In this document: positions 11,115 to 21,570 of the stretch, in pieces
How the letters are laid out: each line of letters starts with the position of its first letter
Position numbering within the stretch: the first letter of the stretch is position 1
DNA from: Lytechinus pictus
Taxonomy: Eukaryota; Echinodermata; Echinoidea; Temnopleuroida; Toxopneustidae
NCBI RefSeq assembly: GCF_037042905.1
Contig: NC_087247.1
Span: 65,371,420 to 65,435,419 of the forward strand
Direction: 5' to 3'
DNA length: 64,000 nt
Notes under the pieces: generated by a model
Seen by the model: the letters and a program-made list of their open reading frames with translations, nothing else
Told to the model about the DNA's origin: nothing
The model's database searches: none
Position numbers and translations under genes: made by a program

Positions 11115-11921
11115 ATGTCAAATACAAGATCTAAATCTGCCGCGTACACCGGCAAACTCAGTGACACGCCCATTTCTAATACGTACGCTACGGAGGAAGC
11201 GGTGTCGGACCAATTTGACAAATTCTCTTCAAAAGTTCTAGACAAACTTGATAATGTAACGGCAACATTATTATCAGTTCGAGATGAAATGAAAAATATC
11301 AAATCTTCTCTCCATGAAGTTGAGGCATTATCGGCTAATTCGGCGGCAAGAATCGATATATTAGAACGCGAGACCCTCCCTGGAATGTCAAGAATGCAGA
11401 AGGAATCCAACCAAATGATGCGTGACTCATCAATCGCGATGGAGATCCATGACCGTAAACAAAATCTTCTGTTTTATGGAGTTCCCTAGAGCCCACGAGA
11501 AAATACTACTGACACCCTGCGGAAGGTTATCGTAGAACTTGGTTTACCCGAAGACCAAGTTCGGAATATTCAATTTGTTAACATTCATCGTTTGCCGAGG
11601 AAATCTTCGACGTCGTCATCGGCGACCCCGTCCAACCCAGACCCGATTATCGCACGATTCGTAACGGTTTTTGATCGCGATGCTGTTCTTGGTGCATACC
11701 ACGATTCGCTGAAACGAACGAGATCTAAGTCGGCTATCACGATTCGCATAGACTTACCACAAAAGCTCAAGCAGGTGCGGTACGAGCTGGAAAAGGCAGC
11801 ATACGATTTGAGGAAGACCAAGGAAATGTCTACACGAATTCGTCTCATCGGCACGAAGCTAATTCTTGAATACAGACCAAAAGCACAGCGACAAGCGTCC
11901 TGGTTGCTATATCAGGTGTAA
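11115..11921 (+). pseudogene. LINE ORF1 (coiled coil plus nucleic-acid-binding domain), one internal stop
   Basis: Starting at MSNTRSKSAAYTGKL, the frame predicts a coiled coil (heptads around DKLDNVTATLLSVRDEMKNI), then 'EIHDRKQNLLFYGVP', the characteristic opening of the RRM-like domain of LINE ORF1 proteins, and a C-terminal basic region ending EYRPKAQRQASWLLYQV. ORF1 proteins bind LINE RNA as trimers. A single amber TAG at 11487-11489 splits an otherwise open frame (the frame is identical on both sides), so this copy is inactive but only lightly damaged. Its higher GC than the surroundings suggests a relatively recent insertion. Confidence 0.8.
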
Positions 11922-11948
11922 TCAGGATAGATGTTACAATAAATCATG

Positions 11949-13325
11949 TACCGTAAGTAACAGTGTATTAACCGCACCTTTTTCTCGGCGGGACAGAATA
12001 AAACAAGTGGAATGCCTCTGGCCGTCTCACCTGCATCACGCGATTCAATATAGCAGCAGTGCTGATTTTGAAAACTGCTATAACTCGCACAAGATGTTCA
12101 GTGATACTTGGTTACTCTTATTTCTACGTTTTATGAACTAGACCCATACACTTATAGAGATATGATGGTAATTCAACAAATACCTCCAACGTGGCCAAAG
12201 TTCATTGACCTTACATGACCTTTGACCTTGATCATGTGACCTGAAACTCGCACAGGATGTTCAGTGATACTTGATTACTCTCATGTCCAAGTTTCAAGAG
12301 AAAGATCCATCAACTTTCCAAGTTATGATGGTAATTCAACAGATACCCCCATTATGCCCAAAGTTCATTGACCTTTGACCTTGGTCATGTGACCTAAAAT
12401 GCGCAAAGGATGTTCAGTGATACTTGATTACTCTTATGTCCAAGTTTTATGAACTAGACCAACACACTTTCAAAGTTATGGCGGTAATTCAACAAATACC
12501 CCAATTTGACCAAAGTTCATTGACCCTAAATGACCTTTGACCTTGATCATGTGACCTGAAACTTGCACAGGATGTTCAGTAATACTTGATTACTATTATG
12601 TCCAAGTTTCATGAATCAGATCCATAAACTTTTAAAGTTATGATGGTAAATCTACAGATACCCCCAATTCGGCCAAAGTTCATTGACCCTAAATGACCAT
12701 TGACCTTGGTCATGTGACGTGAAACTCATGCAGGATGTTCAGTGATACTTGATTAACCTTATGTATAAGTTTCATGAACTAGGTCCATATATTTTCTAAG
12801 TTATGATGACATTTCAAAAACTTAACCTTAGGTTAAGATTTTGATGTTGATTCCCCCAACATGGTCTAAGTTCATTGACCCTAAATGACCATTGACCATG
12901 GTCATGTGACATGAAACTCAGGCAGGATGTTCAGTAATACTTGATTAACCTTATGGCCAAGTTTCATGAACTAGGTCCATATACTTTCTAAGTTATGCTG
13001 TCATTTCAAAAACTTAACCTCAGGTTAAGATTTGGTGTTGACGCCGCCGCCGCCGCCGCCGCCGCCGTCGGAAAAGCGGCGCCTATAGTCTCACTCTGCT
13101 ATGAGTGGCAATTTGCAGATAAGTGACGAAGCGCTGATTTCCCATCATTTTTTTACCAGTAATACTTCGATATTTTTTTTTTTTACATTTTTGGTTCTTG
13201 ACTCTTTCTTAAATACGCATTTTTACGCTTTTTTTTTGGATGATTTTTTTTTTTTTTTTTTTCCATCCGAAAATGGGGGGTGCGGTTAATACACGGGTGC
13301 GGTTAATACACCGTTACTTACGGTA
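11949..13325. mobile_element. TIR element nested in the LINE
   Basis: TACCGTAAGTAACAGTGTAT at 11949 is matched by its near-exact inverse ending at 13325; the inverted repeat includes 'TATTAACCGCACC', present twice at the right end. The ends begin and finish with TA, compatible with a Tc1/mariner-type target. The element interrupts LINE sequence after ORF1 and itself contains a copy of the GACCTTGATCATGTGACC element. T-rich runs lie near 13170-13262. No transposase is present. Confidence 0.75.
11998..13110 (+). repeat. GACCTTGATCATGTGACC element, copy 1
   Basis: It opens with 'ACAAGTGGAATGCCTCTGG..GTCTCACCTGCAT' and closes with a GCC trinucleotide run (13042-13071), 'AAAGCGGCGCCTATAG' and 'TCTCACTCTGCTATG'. 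Between are about six units of some 165 bp, each holding 'TGACCTTTGACCTTG(G/A)TCATGTGACCTGAAAC', 'AGGATGTTCAGTGATACTTG' and 'TTCATGAACTAG'. Copies at 50,363 and 59,845 share the order, ends and orientation. No coding capacity. Confidence 0.85.
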
Positions 13326-14640
13326 TATAGCGATCAAAATTGAAATCTTTCAGTTGAAGTTCCTGTCTTCTTGTTATATCGCTTCGAGGCCCTTTGGCTA
13401 AGATCATGTATCATGTGTAAATTCTTCAACCACGTGCATAATGTTTGTAAACAGGCGACGACTTTCCCACGGGTGATTATGTTATTCTCCATTTAGGAGT
13501 GGCAAGACCCAATCGACCGCGATACTGTTTAAGTGCATTCCACGATTCGCTTAAACGATCAAGATTTAACACAGCTACTCTTGCCTTTAGCAGGTGCACC
13601 ACGAGCTTTAAAGAAGCAAACGATTTAAAGCAATAGATCTGTGTTTGTATCCCAGATATTTAAGGGAGACCATAAATAAATGGATACATGAATTTGTCTT
13701 ATTTTGCGCGAAACTATTCCGTTCATTACAATAAAAACGCTCTAGAGCACCAAGTGTCTTTGTTGGTATATCGAATGACATCGCGATCTGTGCAATATAG
13801 TTGTATACAGCGACCTACTGGGAAATAACCGTATGTTCCTATAAAATGTTTCTTCCTGGATCCTTTTCATCCCCTTCAAGCACGTGTCTAATGTTTATAA
13901 ATACTGATTACTCTCCCACGGGTGACTATTCGTGCATGTATGTACATTTCCTCTTGATCCCGATTTTGGTTTTTAGGACCAGAATTAGTTTGGCTAAGTG
14001 ATTATTATAGACTATACTATCAAGTTCACATATTTTATACTTGCACTCCTTTTTTTTTTTAAAACCTATGAATAAAACCTAAACGAGCTATAAAACGAAA
14101 CGATTGCTAAATTTCTATTATGATTGATTCACCATGCCTAAGGAATTTTTAGAAATATTAAAGACTATGTGATGATTGCGGATTGATGTTTTTTCGTTTA
14201 TTTTATGTACAGATTTATTGGATTAATAGTGTTTTTAAAAACACTTAAAGATCTGCTCTGTTTTCCGACTGATTCACAATATGGAGACTTTTAAATTATT
14301 TCAATACTATATGAAAAACATTCCATTAACATGAATGAAATTTGTATTGTGTGATAAACAGATTATATATGAATTCTTTTATAGATATCCCCTTTTTAGG
14401 AATCTGAATTATATTTATCTTATGTATGCATTTACTTTTGCTGAATGTGGTTTTGGAGGGATACCTTCATGACAATTGTAATATAATCTTAACAAATTTT
14501 CTTATTCGATACTGATTTCTGTTTTTTAAACCTTAGTGTAAGTTTGTATAAGATTTGTATTTTTCTTTTTTACACACTCAGTGCAGCTTTAGTTTTCGTA
14601 AATTGATATCATTATCTCTGTATCAGTATATTGTGTTTTT
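13326..14640. other. Remnant LINE sequence, partly duplicated, AT-rich
   Basis: A block near 13,425-13,475 ('CAACCACGTGCATAATGTTTG..CCCACGGGTGATTATG') recurs diverged near 13,878-13,930, implying an internal duplication. The rest is AT-rich with no open frame and is probably the spacer and 5' part of the LINE. Confidence 0.45.
13509..13640 (+). pseudogene. Second degenerate fragment of LINE ORF1
   Basis: The stretch 'GACCGCGATACTGTT..CATTCCACGATTCGCTTAAACG..GCAGGTGCACCACGAGC' aligns with ORF1 at about 11,672-11,815 ('GATCGCGATGCTGTT..CATACCACGATTCGCTGAAACG..GCAGGTGCGGTACGAGC') but has small deletions and stops. It is a diverged duplicate of the ORF1 C-terminal domain, possibly from another LINE copy. 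Confidence 0.6.
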
Positions 14641-14649
14641 TTTTTTTAA

Positions 14650-17600
14650 TTCTGCTCCTCTAATGAGAAGTAATAGTAATCTTTGTCATAACTGTTGTAA
14701 ACTACAATCAATTGGAGTCAATGCATTCTGTGTTCCTTGCAGTTCAGAAATATTCCCTTTTAATCATTATCAAGATGATGATGAATTTATATTGTCTGTA
14801 TTTACTTTTTTTCATTTAGGAAAAAAATATTAATGAAGAAAAATATAACTCTTTATCTGTTAACCCTCTTAGTCTAAATGATATTGGGAATGACTTAAAT
14901 ACATTACAATTCTCACTTGATGATGATGATGTAATAAATGATCTCTGTACGTATATGTTTTCTGATGATTTCGTCCAAAAATATAAATGTACTCCTCAAA
15001 CTTTTTCAATACTACATGTCAATTCAAGGAGCCTGGTTCGGAACTATGATGAATTACTACTTCTACTCAATTCATTAAAGTATAGGTTTACAATTATTGG
15101 AATTTCTGAAACTTGGTTTCGTAGCAATATTCTAGTTCATATGTTTGAAATCGATGGATACTCACTTGTCCATATAGACTTAATAAACACGGAGGAGGAG
15201 TAGCTTTATATATTAGAGACGATATTGAATATAATTTATGTTCTGATATATCTTTTAGCCATGATCATTGTGACACTCTCTTTATTGAAATTCAACAACC
15301 CAAAAAGAAAGCAATTATTATTGGATGTGTTTACAGAGTACCTAATACTGATATTGCCATGTTTGAAGAAACACTCTCAAGTATTTTTGTCAATATTAAT
15401 CCACATAATAAAGAAATATATATGTTAGGTGATTTTAATATCAATTTACTAAATTATGATATCAATTATAAAACTAGTCATTTTTTGGATACTCTGTTTT
15501 CATATGGTTTATTTCCATCTATTACTAAACCAACACGGGTAACTAGACATTCTGCAACTTTGATTGATAACATTTTTACCAATTGTATTCATATGCATAA
15601 AAACTGTGGTATAATATATTCCGATATCTCAGATCATTTCCCGATTTTTTGTTTGAAAGATGAATTACCAATTTCTATTAATCCACCTTCTTGTACAAAA
15701 TCACGCGTTTTTACAAATGAGAAAATTAACTTATTTAAAAGTAAACTACACTTGATTGACTGGTCAGTCATTTACTGTCAAACAGATGTTAATATATCTT
15801 ATGAACTATTCATTCATATGAACTTAGTCATTTATATTTTGAATGTTTTCCACTTGTAAAGAGGAAAGTCCGTAAAAAATACGATAAGCCTTGGATCACA
15901 AACGGTATTAGCAAATCTATTGAGAAAAAACATAAACTTTACTGTCGTTATCTAAAGAAGGCTGACATTTTAAATCGTGATAAATATGTTAGGTACAAGA
16001 ATATTTTAACTGGTATCATTCGTCAACGTAAAAAATTATATTATGAAAACTTATTTAAAAACGTGAAAGGTAACATGAAAAAAACTTGGTCCGTAATAAA
16101 CAAGCTCCTGGGTAAGAGAAAAAAGTCAATACCTTCTCATATGTACTACAATCAAACCAAAATATTGGGTAAAGCTTCTATTGCTGAAGCATTCAATAAT
16201 CATTTTGTTGATATCGGTAAGATTACACAAGAAAGGATACCCATTTCCTCGTCTCATTTTCATGACTATTTATTCAACCGTGTACCAGTTTCACTATTCT
16301 TTAACCCAACTTCCCATACCAAAATACTTAATGTTCTCTCTTCCATGAAATCATCTGCCTCACCAGGTTCAGACTGCATTGCAGCACAGGTTATTAAGGC
16401 ATGTATCCATTCTATTATTAACCCACTTTGCTTTATATTCAATGAATCAATGTCGCAAGGCACTGTTCCTGATAAACTTAAGACTGCTATGATAGTACCC
16501 ATTTACAAAAAGGGTGATAAGCATGACATCATTAATTATAGACCTATTGCCCTTTAATCTTTCTTTTCAAAAATGCTAGAAAAAATCATTTATACGCGGC
16601 TTTTCAAATTCCTCTCGTCCAATGACATATTAATACCACAACAATTTGGATTTAGAAAAGATTTTTCTACAGAACTTGGTGTATTAAATTTAATAAACAT
16701 TATATCACAAGCAATCGATGATAGCAACTATTGTCTTAGTGTATTTATGGACCTCTCAAAGGCATTTGACACCATCGATCATCACATTTTGATAAATAAA
16801 TTAGAAAACTATGGTGTTAGAGGGGTTCCACTACAGTGGTTCACCAGTTATTTGATACGTAGAAGGCAACAAGTGGTGGTCGATGGTGTCAAATCTAATC
16901 TAAGTTATATATCTTGTGGAATTCCTCAGGGGTCTGTGTTAGGCCCCCTTCTCTTTCTTTTATATATAAATGATATAATTAATTGCTCCTCAGTTTTACG
17001 ATTTTCATTATTTGCTGATGATACCACTGTTACACTTACTCACAAAAATATTAATGATCTTATATCATCAGCAAATGATGAATTGGATAAACTACATTGG
17101 ATAAACTGTAATATTGTCTGGGGGCACACATTTAAAACTCACTTAGATACGGTAAGTTATGCATTCTACAAAAGAAAGCAATCCGAATTATATGTAATGC
17201 TGCATTTAATAGTCACTCCAAACCGCTGTTTACCCAATTAAACATTTTACCATTAAATAGCTTAATATCATTGAATTCTCTTGTTTCATGTACAAGTTCC
17301 ATACTAAAATTTTACCTCCTACCTTAACCCTAAAATGGCCGGGGGGGGGTTGAATCAACCCCCCCCTCAACATTTTCTGCGATCATTCCGCCGCGCGAAA
17401 TTTTTTGACCGCGCCACTCGCAGAGTTTATACTTTTAAGTCTCGCGCATCTTTTGAGACCAAATTTACGACGCCCGAGTTCGCGGTTCCGAAATTACGCA
17501 ACATTTTGTAAGTGCATGTCAGACCAAAAATTGTTCCAAAACGTGATTTTGTGTACAAAGTCAATGCAAATTGAGTTTTCTCATCTTATTCATAAAGATA

Positions 17601-18300
17601 TGATTATTTTTACTTTAAACAGCTGAAAGCAATTGATTTTAGCATAATTATGCTTAAAAAAGGTTGTGCAATAATTCTGGTGAAAAAATAAAGAAAAACA
17701 AAAGGTTGAAAAACAAAGAAATACATAAGAAATTCATAAAACAATAAAATACATAAGAAATTGATTTCCAAACCAAAGTTTTTTTCAATTGCCATTGTTA
17801 AGAATGCTACAAAGAATATTTTTTACCAAAAATTATCATTCTAGGAGCTTTATTTAGTGAATTAGAGCAAAAAGTATGATTTATGCATAAATTAGCATAA
17901 TTAATTCATATAAAATAGAATCTCATTATTTTGGAAAATTTTACCATACAGACTTGTAGATTACATCACACACTACCAGCATGCAAATTTTTGTGGCGCT
18001 CGCGCGATTGGCGGTCGAGATCTCAGGGGGGGTTGAATCAACCCCCCCCCCCCCCCCCGGCCACAGAACAGCCAAAAAAGCCCGGCCTAGTTAGGGTCAA
18101 GAGATAATTTTGCTCCAAATTCATCAGTTCATACTTACAATACTCGTCAATGTGATCTCATTCGTCTCCCCCAAGTTCGAACTTCTGTCGTTTCTAATTC
18201 TTTTAAAATGACTTTCCCTAAATTATGGAATAAACTTCCCAATGACATTAAAAACAGCTCCACTATTACTTGATTTAAAAAAGTTATGCAGGGCAATGTT
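14650..18300 (+). pseudogene. LINE ORF2 (endonuclease and reverse transcriptase), disrupted
   Basis: A Cys-rich N-terminal stretch (NLCHNCCKLQSIGVNAFCVP, ~14,675) precedes an AP-like endonuclease (~14,995-15,650) with ILHVNSRSL, IIGISETW, YMLGDFNINLL and SDHFPIF. The reverse transcriptase (~16,360-17,130) has SSASPGSD, AMIVPIYKKGDKHD, YRPIAL, QFGFRKDFST, FMDLSKAFDTIDHHIL, GIPQGSVLGPLLFLLYIND and the catalytic FADDT. Lesions: frameshifts near 14,810, 15,200 and 15,830, a stop after YRPIAL at ~16,555, and a deletion near 17,108 that fuses DELDKLHWINCN to a downstream IVWGHT motif, removing the thumb. After the insertion at 17328-18096 the C terminus resumes (YNTRQCDLIRLPQVRT, FPKLWNKLPNDIKNS). 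Non-functional. Confidence 0.9.
17328..18096. mobile_element. 769-bp piggyBac-like MITE nested in LINE ORF2
   Basis: Ends are CCCTAAAATGGCCGGG and, inverted, CCCTAACTAGGCCGGG. The flanks are TTAA (17324-17327) and TCAA (18097-18100), a TTAA duplication with one change. A CCCT start with TTAA target suggests piggyBac. Inside both ends is a G-run joined to TTGAATCAACCCCCC, itself able to fold. A 73-codon frame at 17405-17626 resembles frames in relatives at 56.6-57.2 kb and 62.35-62.55 kb. Its excision would restore LINE ORF2 codons (..KILPPTL then RDNFAPNSS..). Confidence 0.75.
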
Positions 18301-18550
18301 AACCTCTTAACCTTATGAAATTACCAATGTACTTTTTTTTTTTTTTTTTTTTGGCTGCATGAGTGTGTTATTATGTTTGTGTTTTTGATAATTGTTGATA
18401 TATGTTACTTGGTGGCCCCTTTTATAAGCCTTGCTTCTCCGGGGTCACCTTACCATCATTGTAATTTGCCTTCATTGTTGTTAATTTGTTTGTATTGTTT
18501 TTGTATTTGAATGTTAACAATAAATTGAATTGAAATTGAAAAAAAAAAAT

Positions 18551-18650
18551 GAAATCTTAGTGATCACCCTTGTGAATTTTTTGGCCCCCATTGCCATTGT
18601 ACGCAATACCGTTTGGGCCAGTGGCGGCTATTCTATGAGGCGCCGAATGT
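18551..18650 (-). repeat. Continuation of the ~200-bp array after the LINE
   Basis: 'AGTGATCACCCTTGTGAA..CATTGTACGCAATACCGTTTGGGCCAGTGGCGGC' aligns with the inverted units at 10,560-10,640 ('GCTCACTCCTGTGAA..CATTGTACATAATACAG..TATGGCGGCC'). This shows that the array was split by the LINE insertion. Confidence 0.7.
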
Positions 18651-18654
18651 ACCA

Positions 18655-19440
18655 ATATTATATAGAACAATTATTTGTTATATAATCATTATTTATTAAA
18701 TAATAACTATTATTTATAAATAATTTACATTTTATTTGTAAATAACTACTACAATATGAAATAGCATTTCTAATTATTTATATATAATTCCAAGTAATAC
18801 TTCATTTTTTGTAAATAATAATAGTTCGACATTCCATTATTTATAAATAATGATTATTTGTTTTTAATTATTTATAAATAATGATTATTTATTTTTCATT
18901 ATTTATAAATAATGATTATTTGTTTTTCATTATTTACAAATAATGATTATTTGTTTTTCATTATTTATAAATAATGATTATTTGTTTTTCATTATATATA
19001 AATAATGATTATTTGTTTTTCATTATTTATAAATAATGATTATTTGTTTTTCATTATTTATAAATAATGATTATTTGTTTTTCATTATTTATAAATAATG
19101 ATTATTTGTTTTTCATTATTTATAAATAATGATTTTCGTTTTTCCATTATTTATAAATAAGTTTTCTATTATTTATAAATAATAATTATTCATTAACAAT
19201 GCCAGTGCACATTTCTTTATTTATAAATAATTTGTTGAGTTTTCCATTATTTATATATAATGATTATTTGTTAAATAATGAAAACGTCTACTTCATTATT
19301 TATAAAAAAAAATTTCGAGTGCACCATTATTCTCATTATTTATAAATAATCATTATTTCATGTTCGAGTTTTCCATTATTTATAAATAAAGATTATTTGT
19401 AAAATAATGAATTATCTACCTCATTATTTATAAATAATGA
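18655..19440. repeat. AT-only palindromic satellite, 31-bp period
   Basis: From about 18,890 to 19,135 the unit is CATTATTTATAAATAATG plus GATTATTTGTTTTT in overlapping form, about 31 bp; the first 18 bases are a perfect palindrome. Diverged flanking copies of the palindrome extend the array both ways. Each unit could extrude as a small cruciform. No coding potential. Confidence 0.9.
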
Positions 19441-21068
19441 AAATTCATCGTGTGGGACCGCCCATGATATGAATATTCATGATGCGATTTCCTTTTTCAT
19501 GATTTTTCTTCACAAATTTTTGTCCATTTCCTCTTCATAATGACATTTCTTGAAGCAATTTTCTAGGGATATGGTCTGATTGTAATATTCTTCATTTTCT
19601 ATATAACTTCGTCTTCGTAGAAATATCAAAAAGTGTAATTTTATACGATTTTTCCTACAGTTCACAATCCCCATAGGTGCGCATGTATTTCACCTTTTCC
19701 ATCGTAGGGACAACCGGTGAATCGACGGAGTGCTCTTCATCGAAATACTACGTTGGTTGGTCCCCTGAAGTGGCGGGCGGAATTTAGCCCGAATCCTCGA
19801 TGGAAGTGGATCAAGTGCATATGAGCTGAGAGAGTGAAATATCAGTGTACGTGCATCAGGCCCCTCTACTTTTTATAAATATTTCTTGTTGCTTTTTTTG
19901 TTAAGTTAATTTTTCCTAGTGTAGAGATAAGTTTCAGTTCTAATAATGCACTTCAAATACATTTTGGAGTGTCTGTTTGAGGCGTTTGGGGCGATTTCAC
20001 CCTGGCCCCAAAATGCTCGCAACGACAATACGGGGGCATGATGACCCCTAAATTTTTAAAAACTTATTTTTCTATTGAAAATTATCACAGCCTGACAGCT
20101 AACGTCACCATGTCAACTATTTCTCAAGCTAGGCTAGCGCAGCTCAGCCACTGAATATAGCACAGCTCTCAGTCAATCACCACTGCAACACACAGCTCAC
20201 AGTAAATTATCACCGCAACACAGGAGGGTATGAAACTGCATTAACGCCAATTTATGTATACACTCGGGCACTGACAGTTACCCACCAAAGATCCCCACAG
20301 AAAATCCTCATTTCGGACTGAAAACTGCTGGATCTGCGCCAAATTTCCTTGGCACCAAGTGGCTTAGTTCAGATTTGAGAAGTGGAATATCCGAAAATTA
20401 ATCCAATTAAAAAAACTGATTTTCTTCAGAGTTCACGATCTTATTTTCTTGCAAATTTAGGATGGTATCTTACAAAATTTATCCAGTAGAAAAGGACATT
20501 TTTGCTATCAAAGCTACGGCGATAGTGCCGTGCAGCGTTTTGAAAAATAGTACAAGGGATATCGAGAGTTTGAAACTCGATAAGCATTTTTCTGAAGCGC
20601 CGCGCTTGTGATTCTAAAAAGTCCACTCAGTTACACGTCAGAATGTAATAACTGCGGCTGCGCTGGCCTGGCTGTCTGACTAGTACTACTCATAATGCAG
20701 TCGTAAATGGGAGTTGGATGGGCGCAGACGAGAGCGATTTTCATGTTGGGAGTCGCTCGGTACTTTGCAGTTTTAGGCAGTTGCGAGAGCGACTCCAAAG
20801 CACACGAGGGCCGAATCGCTCGTTGCTCCCGTGTATTGAGATAGGGTAAGAAAAAAAAGAAAGAAAGAAAAGATTTACAGGTATTTACAAGAAATACAAG
20901 TAATTGTGTGAGTGAAAAGCTTATATAAATGTTTTATATCAGTTTTGAATCTAGATCTATGTCAAAATAAGTTAAATAATGAATTATTTTCAGAATTTGA
21001 TTTTCAAACGCGGGCCAAATTTCATAACGCGGGCGGGCGACGGCAAAACTCAACATCGAGTTTCAGCG
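19441..21068. other. Unassigned interval
   Basis: No conserved coding segment or RNA gene recognised. A short internal duplication occurs near 20,160-20,215 ('CAGCTC(T)CAGT..ATCACC(A/G)CTGCAACACA'). GC rises in 20,640-20,840 and 21,000-21,060 without an identifiable promoter. Confidence 0.5.
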
Positions 21069-21570
21069 GCCTAATGCGTAAGAAGGTTTAAAAAAACATT
21101 CTATTAAAATGTGAAAAAATAAAGGTTTCTTACCAGACCGATGTCGTGTAGATCCCTCGATCCAAATGTACACAACGCAAATACAATAGGGTCGTCCCTT
21201 GAACCGCTTACGTATGACGTACATCCGGTTAGCGATGCCGTTTTGAAGAACAATTTGTAGATAAAAATTATTATTTCACAAATAATAAAATTCATTACGT
21301 GATTATATTTAGTATAATACTGCTAATTATTCATAATCACGTAATGAATTTTATTATTTGTGAAATAATAACTTTTATCTATAAATTGTTCTTCAAAATG
21401 GCATCGCTAACCGGATGTACGTCATACGTAAGCGGTTCAAGGGACGACCCTATTGTATTTGCGTTGTGTACATTTGGATCGAGGGATCTACACGACATCG
21501 GTCTGGTAAGAAACCTTTATTTTTTCACATTTTAATAGAATATTTTTTTAAACCTTCTTATGCATTAGGC
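21069..21570. repeat. Near-perfect ~500-bp palindrome
   Basis: Two arms of about 235 bp (21069-21306 and 21333-21570) are inverted copies around a 26-base AT-rich spacer centred near 21,320, with only scattered differences. Each arm contains, reading outward, 'GGCATCGCTAACCGGATG' and a 'CATCGGTCTGGTAAGAAACC' sequence like a splice donor. The right arm has ATGG where the left has ACGG, so the apparent start codon is not conserved. I see no target duplication. It may be a foldback transposon or an inverted duplication kept alike by gene conversion. Confidence 0.9.

Larger units (their letters stand above)
10955..18550 (+). mobile_element. Decayed non-LTR retrotransposon (LINE) with nested insertions
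   Basis: The ~200-bp repeat array stops near 10,955 and resumes near 18,550. Between them lie, in order, an ORF1-like coding segment, an endonuclease, a reverse transcriptase, a C-terminal segment, and a 3' end of 'AATAAATTGAATTGAAATTG' plus poly-A. This fits one LINE inserted into the array and later broken by DNA elements at 11949-13325 and 17328-18096, frameshifts and a deletion. The endonuclease and FADD-type RT resemble the CR1/L2/Jockey group; I cannot place the clade. That ORF1 and ORF2 belong to the same insertion is inferred from this bracketing. Confidence 0.55.

Noticed and set aside
11102..11854. Minus-strand frames of 102 and 89 codons
   Set aside because: Antisense shadows of LINE ORF1, which has clear coiled-coil and LINE-type motifs on the plus strand.
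21299..21535. 78-codon frame and its mirror at 21104-21295
   Set aside because: The same sequence read twice in the palindrome; the internal ATG is not conserved between arms.
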